Assembly (NCBI GenBank): GCA_036493915.1
Contig: DASXPA010000029.1
Span: 1-5,108, forward strand
Source of the DNA: Palsa-1392 sp036493915
GTDB lineage: Bacteria > Verrucomicrobiota > Verrucomicrobiia > Chthoniobacterales > UBA10450
Reading direction: 5' to 3'
DNA length: 5,108 bases
Shown here in pieces: positions 1 through 5,108 of the stretch. The notes under the pieces were generated by a model that did not search any database, was not told the origin of the DNA, and saw only the letters and a program-made list of their open reading frames with translations. Within the stretch, counting starts at the first letter, position 1. Each line of letters opens with the position of its first letter. The translations under genes were made by a program, and so were the position numbers.

Positions 1-2150
1 GGGAGCGCGATTCCATTGGATTTTAGCGAGGGCCCGATAGCACGAATAAGAACCTTCTTGGGAGCGTTGCCGGTAATGATAAAACCGCCAATCAGAACAT
101 TGTCGCCGGTGCCAACCGCCAGACGAGTGGAAATGTTCCGCGTGCCTGCGGGGCGAACAAAAAACGTCAGTGGGCTGGTCGCAGTGCCGGAGGAATTGGT
201 GGCAAAGAGCTGCACGTTCGTTACTACTCCGCCGGAGAGCTGAGGACCGGGTAGAGGACCAAGAGTGCCCGGGAAAACTCCCGAGATCAGCCCTGTTGCC
301 TGATCGAGGCCTAATCCCGCCGGGAGAGCGAAGACATTCTGGTAATCGATGTCATCGAAAGGATCTTGAGCTGAGGTTACGATCTGGTAGTTCAACGGTT
401 GCCCGGCCTCGAGGAAGGCTTGAGTCGAGCTTGTGATGACGGGTAGATCGGGATCCGAACTAAAGGTCAGCTCCAATGTTCCTATGGTCGTTAGGCTACC
501 ATCCGTCACCTTTAATGTCACTGCAGAGCTACCGTCGTTAGTCGCGCTTCCGGTGATTTCTCCGGTAACGTGATCGATGCTCAGGCCCGCCGGGAGTCCG
601 GTCGCGCTCACACGCGCCGCGGGGCTCGCCCCCTGGGTAACGACTTGAAAGAAAAACGGCTGACCCGTGCGTCCGGTGGCGCTTGTGCTGCTCATGATCA
701 CCGGGCCCGAGGTGGGAAACGGTTGCACCGTGAGGGTAAGGGTTGCATTCGCATCCCCATCTTCGTTCGAGGCACTTAGCCCAACAGAGAATGTCCCGAC
801 ATCCGCCGGCATTCCCGAAATGACTCCCAAATTCGAGTCAAAATTCAGCCCTGACGGGAGGTTGGTCACGTCGAGCGAACTCGCGTTGCTCGCCAGGAAT
901 TGATAAACGAACTGCTCATTAACGGTGCTCGTAGCATCGAGGGGACTTGTGATTACCGGAGGAACGAAAGGTGCGAGTCGCCCGATGAATTCGCGCGTCG
1001 CGCTGCCGCTCCCGCCGCCGCCCAACGTAGTGAACGAGCCGCCCACGAGGATCTCGCCCGGTGTCTCTTCGAGCAAGGCCAGGACGGCTCCGTTCGCGCC
1101 GGGGTTAAAAGTTGCGTCGAGCGCGCCGTTCGCGCTCAGCCGCCCGATGTCACTGCGAGCAACGTTGCCGATGCCGCCGCCCATGTTGGCAAAGGAACCG
1201 CCCACCAAAATTTTGCCATTAGTCTGCAAGGCGAGGGAATCAACCTCGCCATCGGTGCCTGGATTAAAACCAGCGTCTACGGTTGCATCGGCATTGAATC
1301 TCCCGATGAAGTTGCGCGCAGTGGTGCCAGTGCCGACCCCCAGGGTGGTAAAGTTACCGCCGACCACCACCTTCCCACTCGTCTGTTCCGCCACGGCACG
1401 GACAGTCCCGTTCGCGCCAAACACAAACCCCGCGTCGATTGTTCCATCCGCATTCAAGCGGCCGATGTTACTGCGCGCGATTGAAGCACCGCCGCCCAAC
1501 GCAGTGAAACTGCCGCCGACCAATATCTTGCCATCACCCTGAATCGCCAAGACGAGGACCGTGCCATCCGTCCCCGGATCGAAACTCGCGTCGAGCGTGC
1601 CGTCAGCATTGAGGCGGGCAATGGACGCGCGCGCCGTGTTCTGCACCGTCGAAAAGCCGCCGCCGATGAGGATTTTGCCATTGCTTTGCCGCACCAAAGT
1701 TTGGACGAAGTCGTTGGCATTGGGATCGAACCCCGCATCGACGGTGCCGTCAGCATTGAGGCGTCCGATGTTATTGCGAGGGGTAGAGGCGCCGCTGTCG
1801 CTCCCCAGCGCCGTGAACGAGCCGCCGACCAGGATCTTGCCGTTAGGCTGCACGGCGAGGGCAAAAACCGTTCCAGTGGCCCCCGGATCGAAATTTTGAT
1901 CCAGCGTCCCGTCCTTGTTTAGCCGCCCGATGTGGTTGCGGACACTGAACACCCCATCATTGCCAGCGAGCTCGGTAAAGTCGCCGCCGACGAGAATTTT
2001 TCCATCCGCTTGCAGCGCGATTGCCCTGATCGGGCCAGTGGCGCTGGGGTGAAATCCGTCGACGTTCGATTGTGCCCGGGCGGTTGGAGCAAAGAGAAAG
2101 AAGAGCGCGAAAAGCGCGAGCGTCATGCTGCCTAACGATCTTCGGGCCAT
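1..2150 (-). CDS. Secreted delta-60 repeat protein with putative-Ig modules (C-terminus outside window)
   Basis: The minus frame is open from 2150 through the window edge, giving 716 residues with the C-terminus missing. Residues 1-26 form a textbook signal peptide: an MARR start, a hydrophobic LALFALFFLF core, and a likely cut after TARA. Residues 29-395 are seven delta-60 repeats of about 50-55 residues, each carrying versions of 'DGKILVGGSFT', 'IGRLNADGT' and 'DAGFDPG'. Residues 397-476, 482-566 and 569-667 resemble He_PIG/putative-Ig modules ('LPAGLSID..TGEITG'). Residues 669-716 begin a module ('NISTRLAVGTGDNVLIGGF') that I recall at the end of many secreted Verrucomicrobia proteins. The protein is probably exported to the cell surface or outside; its function is unknown and no catalytic motif is visible. 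I chose ATG 2150 because it starts the signal peptide directly, although it lacks a Shine-Dalgarno. In-frame ATGs at 2159 and 2219 are alternatives, and 2219 has the better ribosome site. The gene is probably monocistronic, with its own promoter. Confidence 0.92.
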   Translation of the reverse strand, partial: MARRSLGSMTLALFALFFLFAPTARAQSNVDGFHPSATGPIRAIALQADGKILVGGDFTELAGNDGVFSVRNHIGRLNKDGTLDQNFDPGATGTVFALAVQPNGKILVGGSFTALGSDSGASTPRNNIGRLNADGTVDAGFDPNANDFVQTLVRQSNGKILIGGGFSTVQNTARASIARLNADGTLDASFDPGTDGTVLVLAIQGDGKILVGGSFTALGGGASIARSNIGRLNADGTIDAGFVFGANGTVRAVAEQTSGKVVVGGNFTTLGVGTGTTARNFIGRFNADATVDAGFNPGTDGEVDSLALQTNGKILVGGSFANMGGGIGNVARSDIGRLSANGALDATFNPGANGAVLALLEETPGEILVGGSFTTLGGGGSGSATREFIGRLAPFVPPVITSPLDATSTVNEQFVYQFLASNASSLDVTNLPSGLNFDSNLGVISGMPADVGTFSVGLSASNEDGDANATLTLTVQPFPTSGPVIMSSTSATGRTGQPFFFQVVTQGASPAARVSATGLPAGLSIDHVTGEITGSATNDGSSAVTLKVTDGSLTTIGTLELTFSSDPDLPVITSSTQAFLEAGQPLNYQIVTSAQDPFDDIDYQNVFALPAGLGLDQATGLISGVFPGTLGPLPGPQLSGGVVTNVQLFATNSSGTATSPLTFFVRPAGTRNISTRLAVGTGDNVLIGGFIITGNAPKKVLIRAIGPSLKSNGIAL
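972..2066 (-). repeat. Seven tandem delta-60 repeat units within the secreted protein gene
   Basis: The gene contains seven imperfect direct repeats of about 147-165 bp. The units correspond to residues 29-83, 84-137, 138-186, 187-238, 239-291, 292-344 and 345-395 of the protein. The core 'GKILVGGSF' is nearly constant. The loop between it and 'IGRLNADGT' varies in length and is glycine, serine and threonine rich. Unit 3 is the shortest and lacks the glycine-rich loop. Unit 5 is the most diverged ('GKVVVGGNF', 'DATV', 'FVFGANG'). Unit 7 loses the closing 'NADGT' and runs into the first Ig-like module. Family knowledge suggests beta-strand repeats that may form a propeller-like or solenoid fold; that is inference. 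Confidence 0.9.
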
Positions 2151-2219
2151 GCTTATCATCGTCTCGGTCCGCGACTGGCTGGGTCCCGCTTGCGATGATA
2201 TCGAGTCGGTGACGAACAT

Positions 2220-2230
2220 TTGCGCCTTTC
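2220..2230 (-). promoter_or_regulatory. Possible ribosome binding site for alternative start at 2219
   Basis: On the minus strand GAAAGG (2230-2225) lies five bases before an in-frame ATG at 2219-2217. Starting there would add 23 residues (MFVTDSISSQ...) before the signal peptide, including acidic residues unusual in a signal-peptide n-region. The spacing is good, so this start competes with the 2150 start chosen for the gene. Confidence 0.4.
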
Positions 2231-2263
2231 TTAAACCACCTTTCGCGCGCGCCGCGAAGTTAA

Positions 2264-2291
2264 ATTATAGATGCGTCCCGGCGTTGAGCAA
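2264..2291 (-). promoter_or_regulatory. Likely sigma70-type promoter of the delta-60 repeat protein gene
   Basis: Reading the minus strand, a perfect TATAAT occupies 2269-2264. TTGCTC, which keeps only the TTG of the -35 consensus, lies at 2291-2286 with a 16-bp spacer. Transcription would begin near 2257, leaving a leader of about 40 nt to the ATG at 2219 or about 105 nt to the ATG at 2150. It lies in an AT-rich patch of otherwise GC-rich DNA and points at the only downstream gene. The weak -35 limits confidence. Confidence 0.5.
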
Positions 2292-2418
2292 CCGCGGCGG
2301 AGCGCACGAGTCTTCGCGTACCGTTCGCGGTGTGTCGTTGCGAACTCGTTAGGCTAAAACTTCTGGAACGTTGCAAAAGCCGCTACGGACAGAATGAACA
2401 TCCAGGCGAACTTTCGGG

Positions 2419-2459
2419 CCGTTCGGCGCGGCGCCGAACGGAGCACGCGAGGCGCGTGC
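2419..2459 (-). terminator. Tandem hairpins downstream of icd, probable terminator
   Basis: Two inverted repeats follow the icd stop codon. The first met by a minus-strand polymerase has 7-bp arms, GCACGCG and CGCGTGC, at 2443-2449 and 2453-2459 with a 3-nt loop. The second has perfect 11-bp arms at 2419-2429 and 2431-2441 (CCGTTCGGCGC and its complement) around one central base. No T-run follows on either strand, so this is not a classical intrinsic terminator. A U-poor terminator, an RNA 3'-end stabiliser or a palindromic intergenic repeat are all possible. Confidence 0.5.
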
Positions 2460-2484
2460 GCTTCCCGGAAAACGACGCGATGCG

Positions 2485-3795
2485 TTACATGTGCTCGATC
2501 ACATTATCGCCAAACTCCGAGCACTTGATTTCCGTCGCGCCTTCCATCAGCCGCGCGAAATCGTAGGTGACCCGCTTGCTCGCGATCGCCCCATTCAAGC
2601 CTTTGATGATCAGGTCGGCCGCTTCCGTCCAGCCCATGTAGCGGAACATCATTTCGCCCGAGAGAATGACGGACCCCGGATTCACTTTGTCCTGATTCGC
2701 GTACTTCGGCGCGGTGCCGTGGGTCGCTTCGAAGACGGCGTGGCCGGTGATGTAGTTGATGTTACCGCCGGGCGCGATGCCGATGCCGCCGACCTGCGCA
2801 GCGAGCGCATCGCTCAGGTAGTCGCCGTTGAGATTTAACGTCGCGATGACGTCGAAATCTTCCGGGCGAGTGAGGACCTGTTGGAGGGTGATGTCGGCGA
2901 TGGCGTCTTTGATGACGATGCCTGCGCCCGGTTTGCCTTCCGGAATCTTGCACCACGGGCCGCCATCGATTTCCTCCGCGCCGAAATACGATTTCGCGAT
3001 CTCGTAACCCCAATCGCGGAACGCGCCTTCAGTGAACTTCATGATGTTCCCCTTGTGCACGAGGGTGACGCTTTTGCGTTGGTTCCTGATCGCGTAACTG
3101 ATCGCGCTGTGAATCAGGCGCACGCTGCCCGAACGGCTGACGGGTTTGATCCCGATGCCGACCATGACGTCGTCCTTCTCCGGTGCGCCGACGCTCTTCC
3201 AATAGGTGGCCGCTTTTTCCTTCGTGCCGAAACGAATTTTCTCGAACGCTTTCGGGAATTCCTTCTCGAGAAAGGCGAGCACTTTATTCGCTTCCGGTGT
3301 TCCCGCGGCCCACTCGATCCCGGCATAAATGTCTTCGGTGTTCTCGCGAAAGATCACCATGTCCACTTTCTCCGGGCGCTTCACGGGAGAGGGGACGCCT
3401 TGGAAATATTGCACCGGCCGCAGACAAACGTAGAGGTCGAGCATCTGGCGCAGGGCGACGTTGAGCGAGCGAATCCCGCCACCGACTGGCGTCGTTAGGG
3501 GGCCTTTGATGCCGACGAGATATTCGCGAAAAGCCGCCACGGTGTCGTCCGGGAGCCAGCTGTCGAATTTGTCTTTCGCGGCCTGACCGGCGAAAACCTC
3601 GAACCAGGAAATCTTCTTCTTTCCGCCGTAGGCATTTTCGACGGCGGCATCCATCACCCGCACGCTCGCAGCCCAGATGTCGGGTCCGGTGCCGTCTCCG
3701 CGAATGAAGGGAATGATCGGCCCGTCCGGCACATTGAGTTTGTCGGTGCGGGTGATTTTTTCTCCCGCGGGCGGAGTGAGGTCTTTGTAAGGCAT
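2485..3795 (-). CDS. icd: NADP-dependent isocitrate dehydrogenase
   Basis: This 436-residue cytoplasmic TCA-cycle enzyme oxidatively decarboxylates isocitrate to 2-oxoglutarate, producing NADPH. It aligns from memory with E. coli Icd nearly end to end. Substrate residues are present: Ser110 (E. coli Ser113, the AceK phosphorylation site), Asn112, Arg116, Arg126, Arg150, Tyr157 and Lys248. Metal ligands are Asp297, Asp325 and Asp329, within 'NLNGDYLSDA'. NADP-specific residues Lys364, Tyr365, Val371, Tyr411 and Arg415 all match, so NADP use is well supported. It is 20 residues longer than the E. coli enzyme, mainly through an insert near residues 190-211. The ATG at 3795 gives the N-terminus expected for the family (MPYKDLTPPAGEKITRTDKL); the frame stays open to 3960, but those 55 extra codons lie in an intergenic repeat and have no family match. 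No clear Shine-Dalgarno precedes the start. No aceK is visible in the window. Confidence 0.97.
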   Translation of the reverse strand: MPYKDLTPPAGEKITRTDKLNVPDGPIIPFIRGDGTGPDIWAASVRVMDAAVENAYGGKKKISWFEVFAGQAAKDKFDSWLPDDTVAAFREYLVGIKGPLTTPVGGGIRSLNVALRQMLDLYVCLRPVQYFQGVPSPVKRPEKVDMVIFRENTEDIYAGIEWAAGTPEANKVLAFLEKEFPKAFEKIRFGTKEKAATYWKSVGAPEKDDVMVGIGIKPVSRSGSVRLIHSAISYAIRNQRKSVTLVHKGNIMKFTEGAFRDWGYEIAKSYFGAEEIDGGPWCKIPEGKPGAGIVIKDAIADITLQQVLTRPEDFDVIATLNLNGDYLSDALAAQVGGIGIAPGGNINYITGHAVFEATHGTAPKYANQDKVNPGSVILSGEMMFRYMGWTEAADLIIKGLNGAIASKRVTYDFARLMEGATEIKCSEFGDNVIEHM

Positions 3796-3811
3796 GGCGG
3801 GAATTGTAGAG

Positions 3812-3828
3812 GCCGCTGTCTCAGCGGC
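3812..3828 (-). promoter_or_regulatory. Perfect 7-bp hairpin just upstream of icd
   Basis: GCCGCTG (3812-3818) and CAGCGGC (3822-3828) are perfect inverted arms around a 3-nt loop, ending 16 bases before the icd ATG. In the mRNA it would be a very stable stem near the ribosome entry site. It could modulate translation, protect the 5' end, or be a protein-binding palindrome or part of the neighbouring repeat. The structure is seen directly; the role is inferred. Confidence 0.45.
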
Positions 3829-3835
3829 AAATATT

Positions 3836-3981
3836 TTCACCGCGGATTGCGCCGATAGAACGGATGAAAACAAGCAGGGGATCAGCTTTAGGAGGACGCG
3901 TTGCGCCTCACGCTCCTCATCCGTGCCGTAACGGATTCGAAGGAGCGGCCGGGCTTTCAAGTCCGCGTCATCCGCGGTGAA
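3836..3981. repeat. Palindromic intergenic element with 12-bp terminal inverted repeats
   Basis: TTCACCGCGGAT (3836-3847) and its exact complement ATCCGCGGTGAA (3970-3981) bound a 146-bp segment. The arms stay related further inward (CGC.GA and then TGAAA on both sides). Near the middle is a second nested hairpin: CGCTCCT (3911-3917) pairs with AGGAGCG (3941-3947), and ATCCGT (3919-3924) with ACGGAT (3931-3936). It has no coding content of its own. The layout resembles a small MITE-like or REP/BIME-like dispersed repeat between infA and icd. From memory, 'CATCCGCGG' style repeats recur between genes in some Verrucomicrobia; one window cannot prove this. Confidence 0.55.
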
Positions 3982-3990
3982 GAAATCTTG

Positions 3991-4215
3991 CTACGCGAGC
4001 CGGTAAACGATGCGCGCCTTTTCCACGTCGTAGGGGGACATTTGCAGGCGCACGCGATCGCCGGTCGTCAGGCGGATGAAGCGTTTGCGCATCTTGCCTG
4101 AGATGTGCGCGAGCACGATGCGCTCGTTCGCCAATTGCACGCGAAACATGGTGCCGGCGAGCACGGCCAGCACCTTGCCTTCGATCTCGATCGCTTTCCT
4201 GGGATCAACCGCCAT
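3991..4215 (-). CDS. infA: Translation initiation factor IF-1
   Basis: This 74-residue protein binds the 30S A site during initiation and helps IF-2 and IF-3 select the initiator tRNA. Nearly the whole length is the S1-like OB fold of IF-1. Recognisable segments are 'IEGKVLAVLAGTMFRVQL' (residues 11-28), 'ISGKMRKRFIRLTTGDRV' (38-55) and 'SPYDVEKARIVYR' (60-72). E. coli IF-1 has 72 residues, so it is full length. The ATG at 4215 gives the expected N-terminus, with a few extra residues (MAVDPRKA). No Shine-Dalgarno precedes it; the bases just before are CTCTAAAAA, an A-rich unstructured leader. A strong hairpin ends only 17 bases upstream. The RRM protein gene lies upstream on the same strand, so the two may be partly co-transcribed. 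Here infA is not beside the ribosomal protein genes, unlike its location in many bacteria. Confidence 0.97.
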   Translation of the reverse strand: MAVDPRKAIEIEGKVLAVLAGTMFRVQLANERIVLAHISGKMRKRFIRLTTGDRVRLQMSPYDVEKARIVYRLA

Positions 4216-4232
4216 TTTTTAGAGAAAGAGCA

Positions 4233-4259
4233 AGCCGGCGCCACGAATGAGCGCCGGCT
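4233..4259 (-). terminator. Hairpin between the RRM gene and infA: terminator or leader hairpin
   Basis: Perfect 9-bp arms AGCCGGCGC (4233-4241) and GCGCCGGCT (4251-4259) flank a 9-nt loop. On the minus strand the stem begins about 20 bases after the RRM stop and is followed by TGCTCTTTCTCT, a pyrimidine-rich but interrupted tract, so termination is likely to be partial. Since infA starts 17 bases further on, read-through may feed infA. Alternatively a promoter overlapping the RRM stop (GATAAT, 4285-4280, poor -35) would place the stem inside the infA leader. Confidence 0.6.
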
Positions 4260-4280
4260 CGCAGATTTAAAAACGGGCGA

Positions 4281-4559
4281 TTATCGACGAGCGCCGGCGA
4301 ATTGACGGGGGCGTTCTTCGCGCGCGCGCGCCTCGTTGACCGTGAGCGCACGGCCTTGTATTTCCTTGCCGTTGAGGGCGGAGACAGCGGCGTTGGCGCC
4401 GGCGGCATCGGAGAAGGTGACGAAGCCGAAGCCGCGCGAGCGGCCGGTCTCGCGATCGTTGAGGATGACGACGTCGGTGACGGTGCCATGCTGCTCGAAG
4501 AGGTCGCGCAGATCGTTTTCAGTGGTCTCAAAAGAGAGATTTCCTACGTATAATTTCAT
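4281..4559 (-). CDS. Single-RRM RNA-binding protein
   Basis: This 92-residue protein is essentially one RNA recognition motif. RNP2 is LYVGNL (residues 3-8) and RNP1 is RGFGFVTF (42-49), both matching the consensus, including the aromatic residues Tyr4, Phe44 and Phe46 that stack on RNA bases. The beta-alpha-beta spacing is complete and is followed by 'LNGKEIQGRALTVNEA' (62-77). The last 15 residues are an arginine-rich tail (EARAREERPRQFAGARR), likely to add non-specific RNA affinity. Proteins of this type occur in cyanobacteria and several other bacterial phyla, where some are cold-induced; a role in RNA chaperoning or mRNA stability is inferred. ATG 4559 places RNP2 right at the N-terminus as in relatives. 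No Shine-Dalgarno is visible (AATCACACA precedes the ATG). It lies upstream of infA on the same strand with a hairpin between them. Confidence 0.95.
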   Translation of the reverse strand: MKLYVGNLSFETTENDLRDLFEQHGTVTDVVILNDRETGRSRGFGFVTFSDAAGANAAVSALNGKEIQGRALTVNEARAREERPRQFAGARR

Positions 4560-4843
4560 TGTGTGATTTGTTGGAGCAATACCTGCGAGCTACAGAGCCG
4601 TTCCCGGGAATCGGGTTTCAAATCACCAATGAGGAAACTCACCTGACGATCTACCGCACTACGAACAGAACAGAACTAATCCAAGAGCGCGCACCTTCGT
4701 CTGCTTTGGGAAATATGCAAACGCGTCGCGAGCGAGGTCGAATCAGCGCGGGCCGCAACCTTCATTGCGAAAATCGGCGGATCGCAAAAAGACGATCGCC
4801 CAGTCTCAGTTGGCCTTTCTTCTTGGAAAGTCATTAGGCGCTC
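4560..4843. other. Intergenic region between the RRM gene and the glycosyltransferase-like fragment
   Basis: These 284 bases separate divergently oriented genes and should hold their promoters. I found no hexamer pair good enough to call on either strand. A short run of GAACA units (4663-4676) is the only simple repeat. Open frames crossing the region have no recognisable content. The length leaves room for a long 5' leader on the RRM mRNA. Confidence 0.6.
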
Positions 4844-5108
4844 TTGCCGCATCCCATCTCGCACCAGATCCTGGGGGTCAAATTTTTCGGCGGAACTTCT
4901 CGCGAAGCCGTCGAGGAGATCACCCGCCGCGGAGGATTATTGGTCGATCCTGCCGCGCCTTCGGATGATCAATCTTTGTCGAGACGAAGCCTATCGACGG
5001 GCCTTGCTCGCCGCCGATCTCGCGATCGCGAATTCCTGCAGAATCGAAAGATTCCGGATGATCGAGGCGAATTTTTGTGTCGCGCCATATATGACCCTCC
5101 GGTCAAAA
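4844..5108 (+). pseudogene. Frameshifted N-terminal fragment of a WecG/TagA/CpsF-like glycosyltransferase
   Basis: From TTG 4844 the plus strand reads LPHPISHQILGVKFFGGTSR followed by EAVEEITRRGGLLVDPAAPS, ending at 4963. Frame +1 from 4965 then reads MINLCRDEAYRRALLAADLA and IANS, ending at 5036. Joined by dropping one G at about 4964, these give 'GGLLV.PAAPSMINL.RDEAYRRALLAADLAIA.S', which I recognise as the N-terminal style of WecG/TagA/CpsF glycosyltransferases. These add amino-sugar units to lipid-linked precursors of surface polysaccharides at the inner membrane. After 5036 the expected 'GFM..LW' continuation is not seen in any frame, implying further damage. No ATG precedes the match (TAG at 4835-4837), so TTG 4844, with AGG five bases before it, is the only reasonable start. 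The window ends before the catalytic region. It is either a decayed gene or low-quality sequence at a contig end. Confidence 0.45.

Larger units (their letters stand above)
2151..2484. other. Intergenic region between icd and the delta-60 repeat gene
   Basis: About 330 bases with no recognisable gene; the open frames on the plus strand have no familiar content. On the minus strand it contains two tandem hairpins just after the icd stop (2419-2459), a promoter-like site (2264-2291), and a small inverted repeat TTCGCG/CGCGAA (2242-2247 and 2253-2258) at the predicted 5' end of the delta-60 transcript. The rest shows nothing I can name. Confidence 0.7.
3796..3990. other. Intergenic region between infA and icd
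   Basis: This 195-bp gap is filled almost entirely by palindromic sequence: a hairpin beside the icd start (3812-3828) and a longer inverted-repeat element (3836-3981) ending nine bases from the infA stop. I could not identify a confident promoter for icd here, so icd may be transcribed from within the repeat or from further upstream through infA. Confidence 0.6.

Noticed and set aside
925..1542. 205-residue open frame on the plus strand
   Set aside because: It is antisense to the delta-60 repeats; its proline and alanine rich pseudo-periodicity merely mirrors the repeats on the other strand.
1454..1864. 136-residue minus-strand frame
   Set aside because: It lies out of frame within the delta-60 repeat gene and is serine and arginine rich in the way a frame-shifted repeat would be.
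972..2066. Periodic repeats as a possible CRISPR array
   Set aside because: The repeats are about 150-165 bp, imperfect, and coding in one frame; they are protein repeats.
2881..3498. 205-residue open frame on the plus strand
   Set aside because: It runs antisense through icd, a common artefact of high-GC codon use; it resembles no known protein.
3796..3960. N-terminal extension of icd (55 codons)
   Set aside because: The frame is open, but it translates the palindromic intergenic element, and the family N-terminus matches the ATG at 3795.
4615..4645. GTTTC/GAAAC inverted repeat upstream of the RRM gene
   Set aside because: The arms are only 5 bp with a 13-nt loop, as expected by chance.
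5020..5031. Palindrome TCGCGATCGCGA containing the GCGATCGC octamer
   Set aside because: Related CGATCG words occur at other points in this GC-rich window (for example near 2580 and 4052), so it is not a distinctive site.
1..5108. tRNA, rRNA, riboswitch or defence-system genes
   Set aside because: I saw no tRNA cloverleaf, rRNA-like stretch, riboswitch core or defence-family motif on either strand.

Overview
The window holds four readable genes on the minus strand plus the damaged start of a fifth on the plus strand. It looks chromosomal and bacterial. The GC-rich sequence, a long secreted delta-60-repeat protein ending in an 'NISTRL..GDNVLIGGFIITG' type module, a small RRM protein next to IF-1, and start codons with little Shine-Dalgarno sequence all suggest Verrucomicrobia, perhaps a soil Chthoniobacterales lineage. 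That placement is inferred from protein style and was not tested by a search.

Positions 1-2150 (minus) are the first 716 residues of a large exported protein whose C-terminus lies outside the window. It has a signal peptide, seven delta-60 repeats, three putative-Ig (He_PIG-like) modules and the start of a C-terminal module. Its leader (2151-2484) contains a good -10 hexamer, a possible -35 and two strong hairpins that probably end icd transcription.

Positions 2485-3795 (minus) encode NADP-dependent isocitrate dehydrogenase with all expected catalytic and cofactor residues. Upstream, 3796-3990 contains no gene. It holds a 7-bp hairpin close to the icd start and an approximately 146-bp palindromic element with perfect 12-bp terminal inverted repeats, which looks like a dispersed intergenic repeat.

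Positions 3991-4215 encode IF-1 (infA) and 4281-4559 a single-RRM RNA-binding protein, both minus. A perfect 9-bp hairpin between them is either the terminator of the RRM gene or part of the infA leader. Positions 4560-4843 have no recognisable gene. From about 4844 to the right edge the plus strand matches, from memory, the N-terminus of WecG/TagA/CpsF glycosyltransferases. The match is split by a one-base frameshift and lost near 5036, so it is either a pseudogene or poor sequence at a contig end.

The genes are mostly housekeeping (TCA cycle, translation initiation, RNA binding) beside one secreted repeat protein. I see no convincing new multi-gene system. The most interesting items are the palindromic element upstream of icd, the modular secreted protein, and the broken glycosyltransferase start.
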